Positions 47,427-57,010 of a DNA stretch of 64,000 nt are shown piece after piece. Location of the stretch: NCBI GenBank assembly GCA_018398815.1, contig CM031621.1:1166306-1230305 (forward strand). Direction: 5' to 3'. The DNA comes from Conus ventricosus (taxonomy: Eukaryota > Mollusca > Gastropoda > Neogastropoda > Conidae). The notes under the pieces are model-generated. The model was not told the origin of the DNA. It searched no databases and worked only from the letters and a program-made list of their open reading frames with translations. Made by a program: the position numbers and the translations under genes. Each line of letters starts with the position of its first letter. Position 1 is the stretch's first letter.

Positions 47427-47628
47427 TGTAGCGCTATTGTGCCACTAATGCAAAACCGTCATACCTTGAACAGACCCACAACATATGAGGAAGTACGAAC
47501 AGGATTTAATCGCCGCTTCTGGTAGATGACATGAACAAGATGGCGACCCGAAAACCGGTCGTGTTTAGAGCCCGGATGCTCATTCACAACAGGGGACTTA
47601 ATGCCCAATCACTACGCGACACACGACA
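47427..47628 (-). repeat. 3' LTR of the gypsy element
   Basis: 202 bp. It differs from the other LTR by one missing base and two substitutions by eye. The left flank AGTGT is at 47422-47426. Confidence 0.9.
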
Positions 47629-47641
47629 TCTCCCTTCCTTT
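47629..47641 (-). promoter_or_regulatory. Polypurine tract of the gypsy element
   Basis: On the minus strand AAAGGAAGGGAGA directly precedes the 3' LTR. This is the usual second-strand primer site. Confidence 0.75.
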
Positions 47642-47815
47642 GAGATGGACAAATTCAGCCTTTGCGAAGTGGCTTGTAATTACTTTTAGAGTCCACAAAT
47701 AACCGAGGAAGGAGATAAGCAACTTTGCTTTCTTTAACTTAAAGTTCATGAATCAAACTTTGATTCTGTTTGTTTGCAAGGAGTCGAACTTAACGAATTA
47801 ACAAAATAATAAAGT

Positions 47816-49586
47816 TCACTTCCCTGCCTGGGAGGTAGCTTCACTCCTGAAGCGGGCTGGCATGGTGATGACTCTGCCGCTGCGGGTAGTCACCGGTGTC
47901 GGGCTGCTGTTGATGGTGCCCTGAGGAGATGGACTGCTGGTGAACACTCTGGCGTCCTGGCCGGCGTTCTGTGGAGGTGAACTTCTGGCAGACCCTCCAC
48001 CACCTGGGCTAAACACCACTGCCGCTGGAGACGTCGCTGGATACTGGCCCTGGACACGGGCCTGAGCCTGGCTCTTGGTGAACGTAAGAGCCGCTCTGGA
48101 CTGGACTGGGTGCTTTGTGACTTGCACCGCTCTTCTGGTCACTGGATACAGGGATGTGGGCTTTGCGTAGGGAAAGGTCAGTTTGGACAGGAATGGGGTA
48201 GGGAGTGGACTTCTCAGGCTGTAGACCGTGTAAACGCCTGAGGTGACGCCTGTTGCGCCGGTACTTGCCACGTGGCGTTTCCACCACGTAGGATCTTGGT
48301 GCGACTTGCTGCTGCACCACTGCGGGGCCTCTCCAACTCTTCTCCCCGTCCAGCTTCTGCATCACGATGTCGCCAGGAAGAAGTGTATCTAGGGGCCGTA
48401 CTCCATGACGCCTATCAAAATTCTGTTTGTTCTTCTTCTTGGCCTTTGCATCACTGGCTGCTACTGTTGATTTCTCGCAGACTCTAGGCTCGAGGTTTTC
48501 TGACAGTGTTGGGAGTGTTGTTCTCAGACGCCTTCCTGATGCGAGCTGTGCTGGGCTGTAGCCTGTGGCTTCAATAGGTGTGTCTCTGTAGATGAGAAGA
48601 GCCAGTGCTGGATCATTTTGCGACAATATCTTCTTTGCCGTCTGCACTGCTCGTTCCGCCTCACCGTTTGCCTGTGGGTAAGGGGGACTTGTAGTGACGT
48701 GTTTGAATCCCCACTCCTTAGCAAAGATCTGGAACTCTCTGGATGTGAACTGCTTCCCGTTGTCAGAGACAAGTATCTCAGGGATACCCTGTCGTGCAAA
48801 CATGTCTTTCAGGTTCTTGATGACCTCCACTGTGGTGATCGTCAAGAGGTGAGCCAGTTCTATATACCGAGAGTAGTAATCCACAAGAACGAGATATGAC
48901 TGTCCCTTGAGTTCACATAGATCTACGCCACACTTCTGGAATGCTCTCTGAGGTAGCTCTGTTGGAATCAATGGTTCGTTGGTCTGCGATGACCTCTTCT
49001 CCTGACAATGCTTGCATTCTTCAACCGCTTTCTTCATTCTAGCATTGATTCCCGGCCACCAAACTGCTTCCTTCGCCCTCTCACGGCACTTCGTGATCCC
49101 TTGATGACCCTCGTGGATTCTGCGCAGGATGTCGCCCTGTAGCGAAGCTGGGACCACGATGCGCTTTCCTCTTGTGAGAAGACCCTGATTCTCGCTGAGT
49201 TCACTGCGCACTGCGTAGTAGTCTCGCAATCCATCTTCAACGTTGGTGATGTATTGCGGCCATCCTTGACGCGCATAGCGGAGTGCTTCTTGGATCAGTC
49301 TGTCTTTCTTCGTCTCTTCTACGATTTCTTGCATGCGTTTGTCTGACGCTGCACACGACCAAGAAATGTCCACACTGTGTAGGTAGGCTTCCACATCTCC
49401 AGTGAGTGTTATGACCTCATCTTGCTGTTCAGCGATGGTCTGAGGGCTGCGGGAGAGAGCATCTGCGACGACAAGCTTCTTCCCCGGCACATACTCTGCC
49501 TTGACGCTGAACCTCATGAGACGCATCAGCATCCTCTGACATCGTACTGGAGTATCTTGAAGGTCTTTGTAGTTGATGATGGGCAC
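47816..49586 (-). pseudogene. Gypsy pol: integrase and C-terminal tail
   Basis: The frame from 49586 to 48009 begins in the RNase H/integrase linker (VVADALSRSPQ, the usual ADALSR end of RNase H). It then has the integrase HHCC finger (HEGHQGITKCRERA, CKHCQEK) and the catalytic core: VDYYSRY (first Asp), SDNGKQF (second Asp) and PQANGEAERA (Glu). A chromodomain-free C-terminal part contains LLPGDIVMQK and SWRGPAVVQQQ. The DDE triad is intact. The expected tail (TTRSGRVITMPARFRSE) lies in another frame ending at 47816, so there is a break near 48200. The integrase would insert cDNA into the host chromosome. Related proteins are often auto-annotated as K02A2.6-like. Confidence 0.9.
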
Positions 49587-50010
49587 AAGGGGGCTTGTGA
49601 TCTGTCTGAAGCTTCACATTTTCCAGACCTATCAGTATCTGCTGAACTTCTCACATGACCAGACTGCTGCCAGTGTCTCTTTCTCGATCTGGGCAATCTG
49701 CATTCAGTGGTTGTCAAGGTTCGTGAACAATATGCGACAGCTTTCATGCCTTCGGGGTGTTCCTGCAGCAACACTCCTCCGATCCCATAACTGCTCGCAT
49801 CTGCGCTGACGACTGTTGGCTTCCTCGGATCGTAGAATGCTAGCGTTGGCGATGAGGTAAGCATCTTCTTCACAGTCACCATGGCCTGGATCTGTGCTGG
49901 TCCTCACGTCCATACATGGTCCTTCTCCAGAAGTTGCGTCACTGGCCGGAGTACAGTGGACAGGTTGGACAGATAGCGACCAAGGAAGTTGATCATGCCA
50001 AGCATCCTCC
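49587..50010 (-). pseudogene. Gypsy pol: RNase H segment, left of the nested insertion
   Basis: The minus-strand frame reads [33 protein letters not shown] and [13 protein letters not shown], the N-terminal RNase H motifs (SADAS carries the first catalytic Asp). Single-base breaks near 49700 and 49590 separate it from the later RNase H motifs and the integrase frame. The segment begins exactly at the TTAA border of the nested element. Confidence 0.85.
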
Positions 50011-50213
50011 TTAACCCTTCCCGTACACCGTGGGTGCAAATGCACCCATACTTTTATTTAATGTTTCATATTTCAGTTATTGTGCATACAATCTTACTGA
50101 AATTTTATGACTTTGTTAGTAAAGGGACTGGGCACGTACTACCCAAAAATGATGCCATTTTGCCTTTAAATAAACAAATAATCAAACAACAAAAACATCG
50201 TATAACCTTCCCT

Positions 50214-50372
50214 GTACTTCGTGGGTGCACACACACCCATACTGCCAAAGAAGGAACTGTGCGGGCCGTACATCGTGGGTGCACACACACCCATACTGCC
50301 AAAGAAGGAACTATGCGGGCCGTACGTCGTGGGTGCACACACACCCATACTCCCAAAGAAGAAACTATGCGT
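50214..50372. repeat. ~53-bp subterminal tandem repeat, 3 copies
   Basis: Units contain CGTGGGTGCACACACACCCA, TACTGCCAAAGAAGGAACT and GTGCGGGCCGTAC. They lie in the left arm of the nested TTAA element. Confidence 0.9.
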
Positions 50373-51013
50373 GCTTAGCCCTACTCAGTAATGGAAGTTT
50401 CCACACACTGTGCTAGCATCATCTAAGAGCTCGACAGAACAGTGCCGTGTGCAAAATATAGGTACTGCGTGGTTTACTGACGTCACATTCCCGCCACTGA
50501 AGCCTGTGGAAAAGTTCCACATTGCCACGTGCTGAAGTTTCGTTGTGTTTCAAAGTAAGTATACATTCACATTTTCTGTTTACCTATCTCTCATTTTATA
50601 CATAATGTTACACTGCATTCCATAACAGGATCGATCTTCTTCACACTTATTGCTCATGCTCTTTTTATATTACAGGAGCTGTAGTCAAACGAGCATAACA
50701 TTTGTCTGTAGTAGGTGCGATGCAACTACATTCTGCGTTTGTGTTCTATGATTTGTAATTTTAGCATGTGAAACTAATTTCATTGATCGTATAGACTACA
50801 GTAATAAATTGATGGTAATTGTTACAACACTCACAGCAGTAAAAAGGCTTCATCGCCTGAAAGTACATGAAAGCAAGTCAAATTTATTGCATACAGCAAA
50901 TCTATGCAGCACAGCTATAGAGCTGAAAACGGATGGTTAGATCAAACAAAATATGTATTTTGGGAACCATGAAATAAAATGGTACATATGAATATTTGCA
51001 GGCTGCATCCATA

Positions 51014-51409
51014 ATGGAACGTCTCAACATATTTGAAGCCCTGAATGTTGCCAATGGAGCTGAACCAGACGATGCTGTTGAAGCACTAAACTGTAAGTAT
51101 TCAGCCCCTCATTTGCCTCATACGCTTTGAGCAGTCAATATAACCAGATGTGCATGTGTGCAGTGAGCAACGATCAAAGCGTGTATTGATGAACGTCAGT
51201 TTATGCTCTAAAAGTACAGACACACATTGAATTTGATGCATATACTTACACACACACATCTCAGCATAGAAACATGCATGCACACTTTACATATATTACA
51301 CATACGTAAACAGAAACACAAACGCGGAACGGGAAAGAAATTTTATATTTCTTTTTTTTTTTTTTCAGCCCCAGAAGATGCACTGAATTTCATTCAAGAC
51401 AACACGGAT

Positions 51410-51410
<1 letters not shown>
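51014..51410 (+). CDS. Two spliced N-terminal exons in the nested piggyBac-like element
   Basis: ATG at 51014 opens MERLNIFEALNVANGAEPDD and AVEALN up to a donor CTAAACT|GTAAGT at 51092. A long T-tract and CAG acceptor lead to the second exon 51369-51410 (PEDALNFIQDNTD), in matching phase, which ends at ATG|GTGTGTGT. An acidic, short N-terminal exon is typical of piggyBac-type transposases. After it, the region where the DDE domain should be has been replaced by simple repeats. I infer the piggyBac link from the TTAA ends rather than from this short peptide, which I do not recognise by itself. Confidence 0.45.
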
Positions 51411-51445
<35 letters not shown>

Positions 51446-51569
51446 ATTGAGTGTGTGTGTGTGTGTGATTGAGTGTGTACGTGTGTGTGTATGTGTGTGT
51501 GTGTGTGTGTGTGTGTTGTTGTTGTTGTTCTTTCGTTTAACGTCTTCCCACATATAGTGATTTCAGACA

Positions 51570-51614
<45 letters not shown>

Positions 51615-51673
51615 GTTGTTGTTGTTGTTGTTGTTCTTTCGTTTAACGTCTTCCCACATATAGTGATTTCAGA

Positions 51674-51734
<61 letters not shown>

Positions 51735-52025
51735 CGCCTCTGTGTGTGTGTGTGCGTGTGCGTGTGCGCGCGCGCCAGTGTGTGTGTGTATGTGTGTGTG
51801 CGTGTGTGTATGCGAATGTGTGTGCGCATGGGCGCACGTGCGCGCGCGTGTGTGTGAGTGTGCATGCATGCATGCATGCGTGTGCATGCATGCGAGAGAG
51901 AGGGAGAAAGAGAGAGTGTGTGTGTGTGCGTGTGTGCACGTAATGTGCCCGCTCCGTGTGTGTGTGTGTGCGTGCTTGCGTGCGTGCGTGTGCGTGCATG
52001 TGTGCGTGTGTACGTGTGTGTGTGG

Positions 52026-52057
<32 letters not shown>

Positions 52058-52065
52058 CAGACAGA
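51405..52065. repeat. Very long GT-rich compound microsatellite
   Basis: GT/CG-rich dinucleotide tract, about 650 bp. GTTGTTGTTCTTTCGTTTAA followed by CGTCTTCCCACATATAGTGA is embedded twice (about 51517 and 51617). Open frames through it are artefacts. Confidence 0.95.
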
Positions 52066-52075
52066 GAGAGAGACA

Positions 52076-52240
52076 TGGGTGTGTGTGCACCCACGATGTA
52101 CGGCGAGGACTATTCACCGAATCGCCTATATAACGACCATGGGTGTGTGTGCACCCACGATGTACGGCGAGGACTATTCACCGAATCGCCTATATAACGA
52201 CCATGGGTGTGTGCGCACCCACGATGTACGGCGTGTGAGT
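52076..52240. repeat. 64-bp subterminal tandem repeat, 2.5 copies
   Basis: Units contain CATGGGTGTGTGTGCACCCA, CGATGTACGGCGAGGACTAT and TCACCGAATCGCCTATATAA. They are the right-arm counterpart of the left subterminal repeat. Confidence 0.9.
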
Positions 52241-52267
52241 TTTTTGGCGACGTACGGGAAGGGTTAA

Positions 52268-53480
52268 CTCAGGCACGTTGGTTGGATCAGGCATGGTCGT
52301 GATGGCTTCCACTTTGGCTGGATCTGGAGAGATGCCGTTCTTGCTGATTCGATGACCCAAGAACTCGATCTCATGCTTCCTGAGTTCGCACTTCTCCGGA
52401 TTCAGCTTCAGATTGTCGCTGGCCAGTTTCTTTGTCACTCTGTCAAGATGTCGCTCATGTGCTTGTTCATCCACACTGTGGACCAGTATGTCGTCGTAGA
52501 AACAAATGACGTTGGGCTCATCCTTCAGTATGTTTTCCATAGTTCTTTGAAAAATCTCTGGTGCTGACGTTATGCCGAAAGGCAACCGCTTATAGTAGAA
52601 TCTACCGCATGGGGTAATGAAGGTAGTAAGCTTTGCGGACTCTGGATCAAGCGGAATCTGGTAGAAACCCTGATGTGGCGTCTAACTTGCTGAAAACTGT
52701 CGATCCAGACAGCTTGTGCAGGATATCTTCCAACGTTGGAAGTGTGTAGCGCTCACGCTTGACTGCTGCATTCAGATGCTTGTAATCTGTGCAGATTCTC
52801 ACTGATCCTGACTTCTTCATGACTGGCACAATCGGTGAACACCAGTCTGTCGGCTCTGTCACTTCTTCTATAATCCCTGTCTTCTGCATCTTTGAGAGTT
52901 CATCTTTGACTTTGTCTAGCAGGGGTATTGGGATTCTTCTTGCTGAGTGAACACTGTAGGCTTCTGTTCCTTCTTTCAGAACGATCTTCACTGGTGGACA
53001 CTGGACAGGTTTATCATCAAGCTCGCCGAAGGGCATCTTCACGGCCTCAATCCTCTTGACTAAGTCCATTCTTGCCGCTGCTTCTCTGCTGAGAAGGTTG
53101 TCTGTCTTTGACTGTACGACGAAAAGTCGAAGTGAGTGAAGCTGGTCGTGGACTTTGCTAATGGCCACAAATTGTCCCTCACACTTTAGGATACCTCCTG
53201 GACTACGCAGGATTGCGCTGGTTTTGCTAAGTGGTGGGCAAGGCTTCAGCTTTCTGTACTGCTCTGATGATATAACAGACACGTCCGCTCCAGTATCAAT
53301 CTTGAATGGAACGTCGCAGCCTCCGAACTTGAGTGTCGTCATCCACGGTGGTTCATTTCTGCCTTTTGAGCACAATGTTCCTATAAAATGTTCCTCCCTT
53401 CTCTCTTCCTCACGGCTTGCTCGAGCCTCCCGGTCTTCTGAGTGTCCCCCATGTGATACCCCCTTGGTGTGCACCTTCAT
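52268..53480 (-). pseudogene. Gypsy pol: protease and reverse transcriptase
   Basis: From 53480 on the minus strand come an aspartic protease (FKIDTGADVSVIS, active-site DTGA) and an RT N-terminus (LSKMQKTGIIEEVTEP, WCSPIVPVMKKSGSVRICTD, FSKLDATSGF). After a one-base shift near 52665 follow LPFGITSAPEIFQ, YDDILVHS (catalytic YDD box) and EFLGHRISKNGISPDP. The frame ends at the TTAA border of the nested element and resumes on its other side. Protease releases pol products and RT copies the RNA. Apart from the single shift the domains look intact. The pol frame is offset from gag, consistent with frameshift expression. Confidence 0.9.
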
Positions 53481-53487
53481 TTGTGGT

Positions 53488-54381
53488 TCATCTATGGGCG
53501 CTGACTATCTTGGTTCTGCATACTGCTGCGAAATGGTTGTTGCGTCCACACTTCTTGCACTTCTTACCTTGTGCTGGGCACACTTGTCTGTAGTGCTGAC
53601 GACCACAACGTGAACAGTTGGCCTCCTGCTGCTTCCCCCCGCCTTGGGTTGAGCCGCCTCTGCCTTGGATATGACTGCTGCCGCCTCTACGAGCGCTGCC
53701 AGCACCGCCTCCACGCCTGTTCCGTTGATCACTACCGCCGCCTTTTCTGCCCTGTAGTGCATCCACACTTGACTGCCTCTGTTCTGAGAGCTGTGACTTT
53801 ACCAGTTCATACTGCCTAGCTTCCTGCACAGCACCTTCAAGGGTCAAGTCAGGTTTTAACTGCAGTTTTTCTGAGAGTTCAGTGTCTAGGACTCCTAGCA
53901 CTAATCTGTCCCTAATGGATTCTTCTTTGTTGGGAAACTCAGCTGTTGCAGCTAACTCATGCAGTGCACGCACATATGTTTCAATGTTTTCATCTGGCTT
54001 CTGATTTCTAGCATGGAATCTAGCTCGTTCATGGATAATGTTTCTTTTTGGAACAAAATACCCATCGAATTTGCCAAGGACTACATCAAACTTCTTTGAG
54101 TCTTCTTCATTGAGTCTAAATGAAAGAAATATTCTCTCAGCTTCATTTCCCATTGCATAGATCAGAGCACTAACTTGCACTTCTTCCTCATCTTTATCTA
54201 GTTTGGACGCTGTTCTGTATCTCAGAAAACGTTGCCTCCATTCAGGCCATACTGTGGGTTGCGTAAAATCAAATGCATCTGGTGCTTTAAAGGAGCCATG
54301 ACACTCGTCAATTTCTATTGTCAAGTTCATGCACAATGAAATATTATTAGAGACGTTGGTACTGCCCACGTCTGCCACCAT
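53488..54381 (-). CDS. Gypsy gag with two zinc knuckles
   Basis: The 297-codon open frame has the capsid-like FDFTQPTVWPEWRQRFLRYR near its start, then FDGYFVPKRNIIHERARF and IETYVRALHELAATAEF, the usual gypsy Gag signature. After a basic, glycine-rich stretch come two Cys/His knuckles: CSRCGRQHYRQVC (CX2CX3HX4C) and CKKCGRNNHFAAVC (CX2CX4HX4C). Gag packages the RNA into particles. The first ATG overlaps the end of the 5' LTR; an internal Met about 20 residues later (MNLTIEIDE) may be the real start. The frame is fully open, unlike pol. Confidence 0.9.
   Translation of the reverse strand: MVADVGSTNVSNNISLCMNLTIEIDECHGSFKAPDAFDFTQPTVWPEWRQRFLRYRTASKLDKDEEEVQVSALIYAMGNEAERIFLSFRLNEEDSKKFDVVLGKFDGYFVPKRNIIHERARFHARNQKPDENIETYVRALHELAATAEFPNKEESIRDRLVLGVLDTELSEKLQLKPDLTLEGAVQEARQYELVKSQLSEQRQSSVDALQGRKGGGSDQRNRRGGGAGSARRGGSSHIQGRGGSTQGGGKQQEANCSRCGRQHYRQVCPAQGKKCKKCGRNNHFAAVCRTKIVSAHR
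54363..54380 (-). promoter_or_regulatory. Primer-binding site of the gypsy element
   Basis: On the minus strand TGGTGGCAGACGTGGGCA directly follows the 5' LTR. TGG pairs with the CCA end of a tRNA. Which tRNA is used was not determined. Confidence 0.75.
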
Positions 54382-54583
54382 GTAGCGCTATTGTGCCACT
54401 AATGCAAAACCGTCATACCTTGAACAGACCCACAACATATGAGGAAGTACGAACAGGATTTAATCGCCGCTTCTGGTAGATGACATGAACAAGATGGCGA
54501 CCCGAAAACCGGTCGTGTTTTACAGCCCGGATGCTCATTCACAACAGGGGACTTAATGCCCAATCACTACGCGACACGCGACA
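54381..54583 (-). repeat. 5' LTR of the gypsy element
   Basis: 203 bp, flanked on the right by AGTGT (54584-54588), the 5-bp target duplication. Confidence 0.9.
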
Positions 54584-55288
54584 AGTGTGATAATGTGGGG
54601 AGAGGTTTGGTGAAGGGGCAGTACTGATACTCAAGTTCTGATTTTTGTACTTTGGTTGATTTTTTTACATCAACACCATTTTGTATTTACTTTATTTTCA
54701 AAGCTTTTGTAGGATTCATACCGATGGATATCAATGTAAACAGATTTAGTTTATTAACCGAGTTTCACCCTAAACATCCTGAACGGCAATTTACTCCATT
54801 AGACCTTAGTTTTAGATGTTGCAATACGTAACTGCAGTGAAACTGTGCATTACCAATCTGAATGGTTGTTCATACAGCTCTTAGTTTTAGATATTGCAAC
54901 ACATAACTGCACAGAAACTGTGCATGACAAATCTGAACATCTTACTTTTAGATGTTGCAAAATGTAACTGCACTGGAACATTGCATGACCAATCTGAACA
55001 CTGCTTTATCTGACCCCATTTATTTTTCACATAAACTTGGCTTTGAAAAATATACTTATCTTTTTGCACTCGACTGAGCATTAATTATAACTAATGACCT
55101 CCTGTGATATTTTTTTATGAGGTTTTGACACTTAACAAAAGATTCATGACTTTCATCTTGGTGCAGTAGTGTGATGTCTGGAAAGGTCATGTAAAATCTG
55201 CCATCAAATTAGGGTTTTGTCTTTTTACCCCCTCCCCCACACACCAGTTGCTGAGAACATGCCAATATTAAAGACTTTTGTTTACAGT
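54584..55288. other. Non-coding interval with a diverged ~66-bp repeat
   Basis: TTAGTTTTAGATRTTGCAAY followed by ACATAACTGCA...AACTGTGCAT recurs at about 54803, 54882 and 54946. Confidence 0.65.
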
Positions 55289-55352
55289 GCAGCCAACAAG
55301 ACCTTACCTTACCACAAGTTCCAGAAAGCCAGTCACTACTCGTTACACATAG
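55289..55352 (+). CDS. Possible small plus-strand exon (weak)
   Basis: CTTTTGTTTACAG precedes it and ATAG|GTTAGT follows. One frame reads AANKTLPYHKFQKASHYSLH; another ends in a stop. It has no partner exon that I can place with confidence. It could be an alternative 3' exon of the plus-strand membrane gene or a chance match. Confidence 0.3.
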
Positions 55353-56074
55353 GTTAGTATGCTCTATGATCTTTCACTTTATTCAGTACCCTCACTTTGT
55401 TCAATACCCTCATCCCTTTGCACACACACAGTATATTGAAAAAGAACAAGGACATGCAGTCTACATTTTGTTCCAAGTTTTAATAAAATCCTCCTCTCTG
55501 CACCTCACAAAGAATTAAACACAACAAGAATAAGGAGATTATATACTGGAATCACTTGGCCAAATAAAGAAAAGAGAACAATGAATGCAGGGCATTCACA
55601 ATACTCTGGTCATACCCTTTCTTGTCTCTGCTGGTCAGGTATCTACCAATGCAGGACCACAGCCCATGCCCTTTCTCGTCGCTGCTGAGGCACACACATC
55701 TACTGATGCACAACCACAGCCCATCATATATTTTTAAGATGATGTAAACAGTCTGGTTTGTGACATTGTATGCTTCAACATGATAAAAGTTTTTCCTTAG
55801 TCAGCCTCCTAAATCACACCCAGGGGATTACAAGAGACTGAATTGGGTATAATCGTCTTTGATTCATTCTCACCCATCTCCCCAAAACAGATGTCAGGGG
55901 TAAAAACGGATGGAACTGGAGTAGAATATAGGCATTCAAATCCCCCCACCCAACCCCCAACAGAATTCTATCCAGCTGGATCATTTGACAAAAATTTTTT
56001 ACTATCTGTGTATTGTCCACAATCAACACAACAGGAAAGCAGAGATCTCAATACCATGTGGCCTGTGTCCACAT
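55353..56074. other. Probable 3' UTR/flank of the minus-strand gene
   Basis: A minus-strand AATAAA (plus TTTATT, 55378-55383) is present about 0.7 kb beyond the stop codon. A ~65-bp imperfect duplication (TACC...TTTCT.GTC.CTGCTG, ACCACAGCCCAT) lies at about 55610-55725. Confidence 0.4.
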
Positions 56075-56299
56075 TCAGGCCCTCCTCTGGGTCTGGTTCT
56101 GCTGGTTGATGGACACTGCTTTTCGCTGCGAAGACCAAAAGGCAGCCGTGAATGGTCCGTTCTGGCAAATGATGATGGCAATCATTGCGGGAAGGAACTG
56201 TAGAGCCATCTGTCCCACAAAGATGTACGTGCTCAAAGCCAAAGGGACCATTTTGCTCCAAATGCCATAGCCAATTCCACCAAACCAGATCAACAAACA
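56075..56299 (-). CDS. Last exon of minus-strand multi-pass membrane protein gene, paralog 2
   Basis: The minus-strand acceptor TTTGCTTTGTTTGCAG ends at 56300. The phase-0 exon encodes CLLIWFGGIGYGIWSKMVP, LALSTYIFVGQMALQFLPA, MIAIIICQNGPFTAAFWSSQ and a polar tail with NQQNQTQRRA, then TGA (56077-56075). It gives two hydrophobic helices and a short glutamine/arginine-rich tail, probably cytosolic. It matches the plus-strand exon 42184-42324 in phase and in its W..P..S..F..LPA pattern. Together with 62092-61952 and 63843-63649 it yields a continuous phase-0 reading. I do not recognise the family, and no signal peptide can be judged because the first exons are beyond the window. Confidence 0.75.
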   Translation of the reverse strand, partial: CLLIWFGGIGYGIWSKMVPLALSTYIFVGQMALQFLPAMIAIIICQNGPFTAAFWSSQRKAVSINQQNQTQRRA

Positions 56300-56461
56300 C
56301 TGCAAACAAAGCAAAAGTGATTTCAGTTTTCTTCCAGCATACTCAATAATGGTACTCCCTTCCAAAAAGCATGAACATTTATTCTTCCTTTCTTATTTCC
56401 TCTTTTCTCACCTATAGTTTTGATTTTCTGCACTAAATCCATAATAATATGTTCAAAACAC

Positions 56462-56535
56462 TAATGGCTCATGGTGTCGTGGTAGGCGTCGCAGGTTGGG
56501 AGATCTTGGGTTTCAGTCCCATCAAAAAAATGCAC
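56462..56535 (+). mobile_element. SINE-like tRNA head fragment
   Basis: TCATGGTGTCGTGGTAGGCG resembles an A box region and GGGTTTCAGTCCC a B box, about 35 bp apart, followed by an A run. It is short and diverged. Confidence 0.5.
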
Positions 56536-56588
56536 ACAATTTTGACAATTTTTTATTAGCTGGATCCTAGACAGAAATGTGGATTGTG

Positions 56589-56875
56589 TTAACCTTTACC
56601 GAATGATGTTTTTGATTACACAGAGTGACAGACCTGATCATGCGGGTCGCCCAAGACCACACATTTTGTAGAGGCTTTTCCCTATTGCTTATCCCTGTTC
56701 AGATCACATGGGTCTTTTAAGACCCACACCTGATAAAGGGCAGTTCAGCAGCTTATTCGTTACCCGATGCCACGGGTCATGTGTGACCCATTAGAATGTA
56801 TAGGTCCTGGGGGAACTGCGACTAATTACGCTGATTGATTGTGCCCATACATGAAATTTCTGTGACCAACGGCTA
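56589..56875. mobile_element. Orphan TTAA-type transposon end with hairpin repeats
   Basis: TTAACCTTTACCGAATG starts at 56589. Downstream lie three short palindromes: GGGTCGCCCAAGACC (56644), GGGTCTTTTAAGACCC (56710) and GGGTCATGTGTGACCC (56774). No right-hand partner was found. Confidence 0.5.
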
Positions 56876-57010
56876 TTAACCTTTACACGACGCGCCGTGC
56901 GATAGTGACGGCAACTCTGTCGACCCGTTCACGACGAGCCGTGCCCTGGTGACGGCAGCCCTGCTGTACTGCTCGGACGTGCCGTGCCTCCGTGACGGCA
57001 CAACTAAAAA
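56876..57010. mobile_element. Second orphan TTAA-type end with GCCGTGC hairpin repeats
   Basis: TTAACCTTTACACGACG starts at 56876. Three hairpin units of the form GCCGTGCNNNNGTGACGGC lie at 56894, 56939 and 56981, about 43 bp apart. The matching right end was not found within the window. Confidence 0.55.

Larger units (their letters stand above)
50011..52267. mobile_element. piggyBac-like TTAA element nested in gypsy pol, 2257 bp
   Basis: The left border is TTAACCCTTCCCGTAC and the right border is GTACGGGAAGGGTTAA. The inverted repeat is perfect over these 16 bp and ends in TTAA on each side. Subterminal units contain the palindrome TGGGTGC....GCACCCA at 50031, 50221, 50275 and about 50329 on the left. 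At about 52077, 52141 and 52204 on the right there are 64-bp tandem units. The interior has two spliced N-terminal exons and a very long GT/TTG simple repeat. The catalytic transposase core is absent, so it is non-autonomous. Confidence 0.85.
47427..54583 (-). mobile_element. Ty3/gypsy LTR retrotransposon (K02A2.6/Steamer-like), complete but interrupted
   Basis: Two ~202-bp LTRs (47427-47628 and 54381-54583) begin TG and end CA in the element's minus orientation, and AGTGT flanks both sides. Next to the 5' LTR is a primer-binding site starting TGG, and next to the 3' LTR is a polypurine tract. In order on the minus strand come gag with zinc knuckles, protease, RT, RNase H, integrase and a proline-rich tail. 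There is no env-like frame. A 2257-bp piggyBac-like element splits it at 50011-52267. Excluding that insert, the element is about 4.9 kb. The LTRs differ at about three positions, so it is a recent insertion. Confidence 0.95.

Noticed and set aside
51563..52133. His/Thr- and Cys/Val-rich frames
   Set aside because: Artefacts of the GT microsatellite.
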